DNA of 9,544 nt, from positions 1-9,544 of the forward strand of contig LQHI01000066.1 of the NCBI GenBank assembly GCA_001515185.1, in the 5' to 3' direction. Positions 6,244 to 9,544 of the stretch are shown piece after piece (the stretch's first letter is position 1; every line of letters begins with the position of its first letter). The DNA is from Hadesarchaea archaeon DG-33 (GTDB lineage: Archaea; Hadarchaeota; Hadarchaeia; Hadarchaeales; Hadarchaeaceae). The position numbers and the translations under genes were made by a program. The notes below the pieces were generated by a model, which saw only the letters and a list, made by a program, of their open reading frames with translations, made no database searches and was not told the origin of the DNA.

Positions 6244-6268
6244 GTTCGAATCCCGCTCGAGGCTCCAA
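6244..6268 (+). repeat. Orphan tRNA-Thr 3'-end fragment (second att-like copy)
   Basis: Copy of 3556-3580 with a single C-to-T change (3569 versus 6257), in the same orientation, 2,688 bp away. The bases before it show no D-arm or anticodon arm, so it is not a tRNA gene but only the T-loop, 3' T-stem, 3' acceptor strand and CCA. This is what integration into the 3' end of a tRNA leaves at the far end of an element. A T-rich stretch follows at about 6280-6305. Confidence 0.75.
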
Positions 6269-6397
6269 ATCCGCTACATTTTACGCATTTTTTCGGCTGT
6301 TTTCGGATATGAACTCGCTATTTATTAGGCAAAAACCAAGATCTCAAGCAGCCCAAGTCGTTTCTGTCATTGAATGCATTCAATATTAGTTAGGCAG

Positions 6398-6409
6398 TTA
6401 ACTAGCTAA
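6398..6409. repeat. YTAR stop palindrome, TTAACTAGCTAA
   Basis: Three consecutive YTAR tetramers (TTAA, CTAG, CTAA). Because the period is 4, a stop codon falls in all three frames of each strand. It lies 37 bp beyond the 3' end of the MDR gene. The sequence differs from the CTAGCTAGCTAG form yet keeps the six-frame stop property. Confidence 0.5.
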
Positions 6410-6445
6410 AAACCACAGCTCCCCGCCGTCAAATGCAACACTTTG

Positions 6446-7438
6446 TTAGGTTTTGTTATCATGCTCCATAGTTATTACCAGCTTTCCTTGGTGGTGTCCT
6501 TCTTCAAGATACCGCAGAGCTTCAGGAACCTCACCTAACGGGTAACGTCTATCTATAACAGGTACGACCTTCCCGACTTCAAAAAGCTCTTTCAGAAAAA
6601 CCAAATCTTCTTTTATATTTGGTTTCGACATCACGATACCCATTTTCTTAGTTCCAATCCTTGAAATCAATGGTCCTAAGAGCAGCGCTTGGAAAATTGC
6701 AGTCGTGGAACCTCCGACATAGACAAAAATTCCCTGAGGACTCAAAGCACGCTTGTAATCGAAAATCGAACGATGTGCCACAACATCAAGAATCAGGTCA
6801 TAACGCTGTCCACTTTTGGTGTAATCTTCTTGCGTGTAATCAATGACGTGGTCTGCCCCAATCGAGCGCAGCATGTCCAATTTCCCGGTGCTGTCCACGC
6901 CTGTCACTTCAGCCCCGAATGATCTGGCAAGCTGCACCGTAAACGTACCCACGCCACCACCCGCACCATTAATCAGAACCTTTTGTCCTGGCTGAATCGG
7001 TCTTTTATCGCGAAGATTATGTAGGGCGAGAACTGCCGCTTGGGGATAGGTCGCTGCTTCCTCGAAGGTCATACTGCCCGGTTTCAACGCTAATGCATTT
7101 TCAGGAGCACAGACATACTCGGCAAAAGCGCCAAAACCGCACACGGATAGGTCTCCCAACACCTCATCACCTAGCTGAAACTGCTTGACGTTTCCGCCAA
7201 CCGATTCAACCCGACCCGCTATGTCAGATCCGAGTATCTTGTATTTTGGTTTTAGAAGTCCCACTAGGCGGACGGAGAAGAACACGCCTCTCAGGTTTTC
7301 CACGTCAGCTGCATTTACGGATGCCGCATGAACTTTCACCAGTACTTCATTGTCCTTGGGAGTCGGTGTGTCTACCTCTTTGAGCTGAAGAACATCCGGA
7401 GACCCGTATTTTGTGCATACAATCGCTTTCATTCTCAT
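6446..7438 (-). CDS. NAD(P)H:quinone oxidoreductase-like MDR enzyme (zinc-free alcohol dehydrogenase superfamily)
   Basis: Soluble oxidoreductase of the medium-chain dehydrogenase/reductase superfamily, zeta-crystallin/QOR branch; likely reduces quinones or enones with NADPH. The 330 residues are the family's full length. The N-terminal GroES-like domain shows KAIVCTKYGSPDVLQLKEV (4-22), VLVKVHAASVNAADV (32-46) and GSDIAGRVESVG (70-81). The Rossmann domain starts with VLINGAGGGVGTFTVQLA at 154-171, containing the nucleotide loop GAGGGVG, then SIGADHVIDY. The Cys/His ligands of zinc alcohol dehydrogenases are absent, as expected for QOR members. ATG 7438 and ATG 7432 are both possible starts; neither has a Shine-Dalgarno, and a TATA box about 23 nt upstream suggests a leaderless transcript. 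It diverges from the CrtI-like gene. Confidence 0.92.
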   Translation of the reverse strand: MRMKAIVCTKYGSPDVLQLKEVDTPTPKDNEVLVKVHAASVNAADVENLRGVFFSVRLVGLLKPKYKILGSDIAGRVESVGGNVKQFQLGDEVLGDLSVCGFGAFAEYVCAPENALALKPGSMTFEEAATYPQAAVLALHNLRDKRPIQPGQKVLINGAGGGVGTFTVQLARSFGAEVTGVDSTGKLDMLRSIGADHVIDYTQEDYTKSGQRYDLILDVVAHRSIFDYKRALSPQGIFVYVGGSTTAIFQALLLGPLISRIGTKKMGIVMSKPNIKEDLVFLKELFEVGKVVPVIDRRYPLGEVPEALRYLEEGHHQGKLVITMEHDNKT

Positions 7439-7453
7439 ATCTAAGAATAATTT

Positions 7454-7467
7454 CTTTTAAAGGTAAT
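7454..7467 (-). promoter_or_regulatory. TATA box of the MDR gene (leaderless)
   Basis: Minus-strand ACCTTTAAAAGAAA is centred about 23 nt upstream of the ATG, so transcription would begin at or next to the start codon. The lack of a ribosome site before the ATG supports this. Confidence 0.45.
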
Positions 7468-7535
7468 AATAACTTGCCTCAAAAGTAAATCAGAAATTTT
7501 GGAATGCACGCGCATGACAGATATCTTATTGAACG

Positions 7536-7563
7536 AGCTAGCTAGCTTAACATAGCTAGCTAA
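7536..7563. repeat. CTAGCTAG palindrome pair in the MDR/CrtI divergent spacer
   Basis: A perfect 12-bp palindrome AGCTAGCTAGCT (7536-7547) is followed 5 bp later by TAGCTAGCTAA (7553-7563). Together they place stops in all three plus frames and two minus frames. This pair lies between two divergent starts, so it cannot be a terminator for either gene; an operator or insertion scar are alternatives. Confidence 0.6.
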
Positions 7564-7565
7564 TC

Positions 7566-7580
7566 TCATAAAATTTAATT
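7566..7580 (+). promoter_or_regulatory. Possible promoter of the CrtI-like gene
   Basis: CTCATAAAATTTAAT has an A/T-rich TATA-like core about 40 nt before ATG 7614, giving a leader of about 15-20 nt. It lies directly after the palindrome pair, which could therefore overlap a regulator site. Confidence 0.4.
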
Positions 7581-7613
7581 TTTACACGCGCTTATTGCGT
7601 TAAAACATAGGCG

Positions 7614-9101
7614 ATGAATATGTCAAAGGTTCTTGTTATTGGTGGAGGTCTTGCTGGTTTATCAGCTGGGTGTTATTTACAGCTAAGTGGTTTTAAAACA
7701 GAGATTTTCGAGGCACATAGTAAACCAGGTGGTTTACTTACAGGGTGGTCCCGTAACGGGTACAATATTGATGGGTGTATTCATGGTTTTCTTGGTTCTT
7801 CTGAGAATCATCCATATTATTATATGTGGAATGAGCTGCTACCAATGGATGCGATTCAGTTTATTGATTATGAAAAAATGTATGTCTTCATGTTTGAGGA
7901 TGGACAGGAATTTATAATTTATTCTGATCTAGATCGATTCCAAGAATATTTACTAGAATTATCAGCTGAGGACAAGGCCCTAATAAAGGAATTGGTCAAT
8001 GATACCAAGGCTATTGGTAAACTTGATATGTCATTCATGATTAAGCCGAGAGAACTGTATGGCTTACTTGACTATATCTCGATGCTTCGAATGTTACCTG
8101 CTCTAAGGTTGATGAGAAAATGGAACAAAATTACGGTTGAGACGTTTTCTGAGAGAATTAACCATCCACTACTTAGAAAATCTGTAAGATATTTTCTCTC
8201 ACCAGTACTAATGCATATGTTTGTGCATTCAGCCATGGATCAAAAAGTATCTGGATATCCCACTATTGGTTCTCTTGGGATCTCAAAACTTCTTGAAAAG
8301 AAATACACTGAATGGGGAGGTACGCTTCATACTCGATCCAAAGTCAATAAAATAATTGTTGAGAATAATACCGCCGTTGGCTTGACACTCCAAGATTATT
8401 CAGATGTGAAAGGTGACATAATCATCTCAGCTACGGACATCCATTCTACTGTGTATGAACTCCTAGAAGGGAAATATGTTGATGAAAAATTGCGTCAAGC
8501 TATGACAAAACTTCGTTTAAACTCTTCACGGTTACAGGTGAGCCTCGGAGTTTCAATAAATTCTCATGATATTCCCCATTCATTCAAGATAATTCTTGAA
8601 GAGCCAGTTAATATTGGATCTGAGAAACATCATTTTATTGACGTATTGTGTTATAATGAAGATACTAATGCAGCTCCTGCTGGGAAATCCCTCTTTATTA
8701 TTCAAATCATAACTCGAGATTATGATTATTGGATTGATCTGAGGGCAACTGATCGAGTTGAATATGCTCGACAAAAAAAGAAGGTTGCAAATATTGTGAT
8801 TTCTATTCTTGAGAAGAAGTTAGGTAGTTTAGACGGTAAAATTGAAATGGTGGATGTAACAACTCCCGCTACCTATTATAGGTATACGAATAATTGGAAG
8901 GGATCAATTCAGGGATGGGATCAGGAGAACCTGTTTCAAGGTAATCCTTTCAAGAAACAATTGAGTAAACTTGTAAATTTTTATCTCGCAGGTCATTGGG
9001 TTGAACCTGGGGGAGGCGTACCAACTGCTTTTAAAAGTGGAAGAGATGTTGCTCAAATAATCTGTAAAAAAGAGAAAAAAGAATTTATGGTGAGAATGTG
9101 A
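7614..9101 (+). CDS. FAD-dependent CrtI/phytoene desaturase-like amine-oxidase family protein
   Basis: Two-dinucleotide-binding FAD oxidoreductase, related to phytoene desaturases and carotenoid isomerases (CrtI/CrtO/CRTISO) and FAD-dependent retinol saturase-like proteins; substrate probably an isoprenoid or other lipid, not provable here. The 495 residues are full length. N-terminal FAD site: KVLVIGGGLAGLSAGCYL (5-22, Gly10-Gly12-Gly15), acidic Glu33 at the end of strand 2, then PGGLLTGWSRNGYNIDG (38-54), where the family has GG-x-x-x-x-x-GY-x-D-G. C-terminal FAD contact: YLAGHWVEPGGGVPTAFKSGRDVAQII (457-483). No signal peptide. ATG 7614 and ATG 7620 are both possible; the second has AGGCGATGA just upstream. 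The gene is markedly more AT-rich than the left-hand genes, pointing to separate origin. It is flanked on both sides by CTAGCTAG palindromes. Confidence 0.92.
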   Translation: MNMSKVLVIGGGLAGLSAGCYLQLSGFKTEIFEAHSKPGGLLTGWSRNGYNIDGCIHGFLGSSENHPYYYMWNELLPMDAIQFIDYEKMYVFMFEDGQEFIIYSDLDRFQEYLLELSAEDKALIKELVNDTKAIGKLDMSFMIKPRELYGLLDYISMLRMLPALRLMRKWNKITVETFSERINHPLLRKSVRYFLSPVLMHMFVHSAMDQKVSGYPTIGSLGISKLLEKKYTEWGGTLHTRSKVNKIIVENNTAVGLTLQDYSDVKGDIIISATDIHSTVYELLEGKYVDEKLRQAMTKLRLNSSRLQVSLGVSINSHDIPHSFKIILEEPVNIGSEKHHFIDVLCYNEDTNAAPAGKSLFIIQIITRDYDYWIDLRATDRVEYARQKKKVANIVISILEKKLGSLDGKIEMVDVTTPATYYRYTNNWKGSIQGWDQENLFQGNPFKKQLSKLVNFYLAGHWVEPGGGVPTAFKSGRDVAQIICKKEKKEFMVRM

Positions 9102-9111
9102 GCTCACGCAC

Positions 9112-9170
9112 AAGCTACTAGCTAGTTAGATTTTGCTAATTGTAGATAAGCTAGCTAGCTTTAAATTTTT
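9112..9170 (+). terminator. Palindrome pair plus T-run after the CrtI-like gene; likely terminator
   Basis: CTAGCTAG at 9118-9125 (within CTAGCTAGTTAG, a six-frame stop run to 9129) and a perfect 14-bp palindrome AAGCTAGCTAGCTT at 9148-9161 can pair with each other as a stem with a ~25-nt loop. ATTTTTT follows at 9165-9171. The stop codon itself is embedded in another small palindrome, GTGAGCTCAC (9098-9107). The terminator role is inferred from position. Confidence 0.45.
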
Positions 9171-9264
9171 TCGGGATTTAATGTCATAAATAAATAACTG
9201 AAAGGGTATAAGTTATTACCAGAGACACGGTCTCCTCCAGACTACCATACTTTATTGTTGGATT

Positions 9265-9276
9265 TTAGCTAGCTAG
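9265..9276. repeat. Six-frame stop palindrome TTAGCTAGCTAG at the SDR break
   Basis: Three YTAR units in a row give stop codons in all six frames. The element forms the stop codon of the truncated SDR gene (minus-strand TAG at 9275-9273). Nothing coding is seen between it and the CrtI stop at 9101, only the other palindromes and a small inverted repeat GAGAC-ACG-GTCTC near 9220. Confidence 0.6.
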
Positions 9277-9488
9277 CGCCGAATTGAATTAAAAGATGAT
9301 AGATCGCATATCATCAACACGGCATTGTGATTTCCCGTCTTCTTGATTATCTCGGATAAAGCTTTTTCGCCTCGCTCTTTGTTTCGTACAACCATCACAA
9401 CTTTTGCTCCTAAATTAGATAGAGCTAACGCTGTTTCGTTTCCGATTCCTGAGTTACTCCCCGTTACAATGCAGACTTTGTCTTTCAT
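9273..9488 (-). pseudogene. Truncated short-chain dehydrogenase/reductase (N-terminal fragment)
   Basis: N-terminal 71 residues of a classical SDR, closest in feel to retinol-dehydrogenase-type members. Seen: strand 1 and cofactor loop KVCIVTGSNSGIG (4-16, TGxxxGIG), helix TALALSNLGAKVVMVVRN with Arg35 hinting at NADP(H) preference, and the adenine-contact CDLSSFNSIR at 61-70. Whole proteins have about 250-300 residues; the NNAG motif, catalytic Ser-Tyr-Lys and substrate part are absent. The frame ends at CGG CGC TAG, where the TAG belongs to the CTAGCTAG palindrome, and the DNA beyond it (down to 9101) does not continue the gene in any frame I could read. The ATG at 9488 with a TATA box about 30 nt upstream looks intact. 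I call it a broken gene, though a complete gene outside the window cannot be ruled out as the donor. Confidence 0.8.
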
Positions 9489-9512
9489 TTTTTACTCTAC
9501 ATCCTGTAATCC

Positions 9513-9526
9513 AAGATATAATTATG
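9513..9526 (-). promoter_or_regulatory. TATA box of the SDR fragment
   Basis: Minus-strand GCATAATTATATCTTG has a strong TATA core centred about 30 nt upstream of the ATG, leaving a leader of only a few bases. The broken gene thus seems to keep a working promoter. Confidence 0.5.
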
Positions 9527-9544
9527 CAACGTATTCTTAACTCA

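Noticed and set aside
6180..6268. A second, degenerate tRNA-Thr gene
   Set aside because: Only the last 25 bp match; no D-arm, anticodon arm or 5' acceptor strand is present, so it is listed as an att-like fragment.
7503..7518. Near-palindrome ATGCACGCGCAT upstream of the MDR gene
   Set aside because: Symmetry is imperfect and there is a single copy; not enough to call an operator.
3654..9276. CRISPR array made of the CTAGCTAG repeats
   Set aside because: Copies are far too short, unevenly spaced by hundreds to thousands of bases and have genes between them; no cas genes are present.

Overview
The window looks archaeal. It carries a group II chaperonin (thermosome), an archaeal histone, tRNA genes interrupted by introns at bulge-helix-bulge sites, BRE/TATA-like promoters and T-tract terminators. 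Two tRNAs have introns and one of them has a second intron in the T-loop. Together with a histone, this fits a deep-branching or TACK-type archaeon (Bathyarchaeia or Korarchaeia-like) better than a typical halophile or methanogen, but the sequence does not fix the lineage.

Left part (1-3580) is conserved, fairly GC-rich core DNA. It holds the 5' two thirds of a thermosome subunit (minus, running off the left edge), a histone (minus), an unrecognised soluble protein (plus), a small YdjM/DUF457-type membrane protein (minus), elongator tRNA-Met(CAU) with two introns, and tRNA-Thr(UGU) with one 15-nt intron.

Right part (3580-9544) looks like accessory DNA. It begins exactly at the 3' end of tRNA-Thr. 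A 25-bp copy of that tRNA end (24/25 identical) recurs 2,688 bp downstream. Between the two copies lies a two-gene ABC-2 exporter operon (minus; ATPase then permease, overlapping by 14 bp). The second copy is followed by a quinone-oxidoreductase-like MDR enzyme (minus), a CrtI-like FAD amine oxidase/phytoene desaturase relative (plus, clearly AT-rich) and a truncated short-chain dehydrogenase (minus).

The intergenic spaces of this right part contain repeated CTAGCTAG-type palindromes that are not seen in the left part. They are short tandem runs of YTAR tetramers, and a run of three such units puts a stop codon in all six reading frames. One of them ends the SDR gene abruptly at codon 71. I therefore read the region as a tRNA-anchored island with signs of repeated insertion and decay. 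No integrase, transposase or CRISPR is visible.

The ABC operon probably exports an unknown substrate, although its ATPase seems to lack about 14 residues just after Walker A. The three redox enzymes are all nucleotide-dependent and may act on lipids, isoprenoids or quinones. That is an inference from their families, since they are not in one operon.
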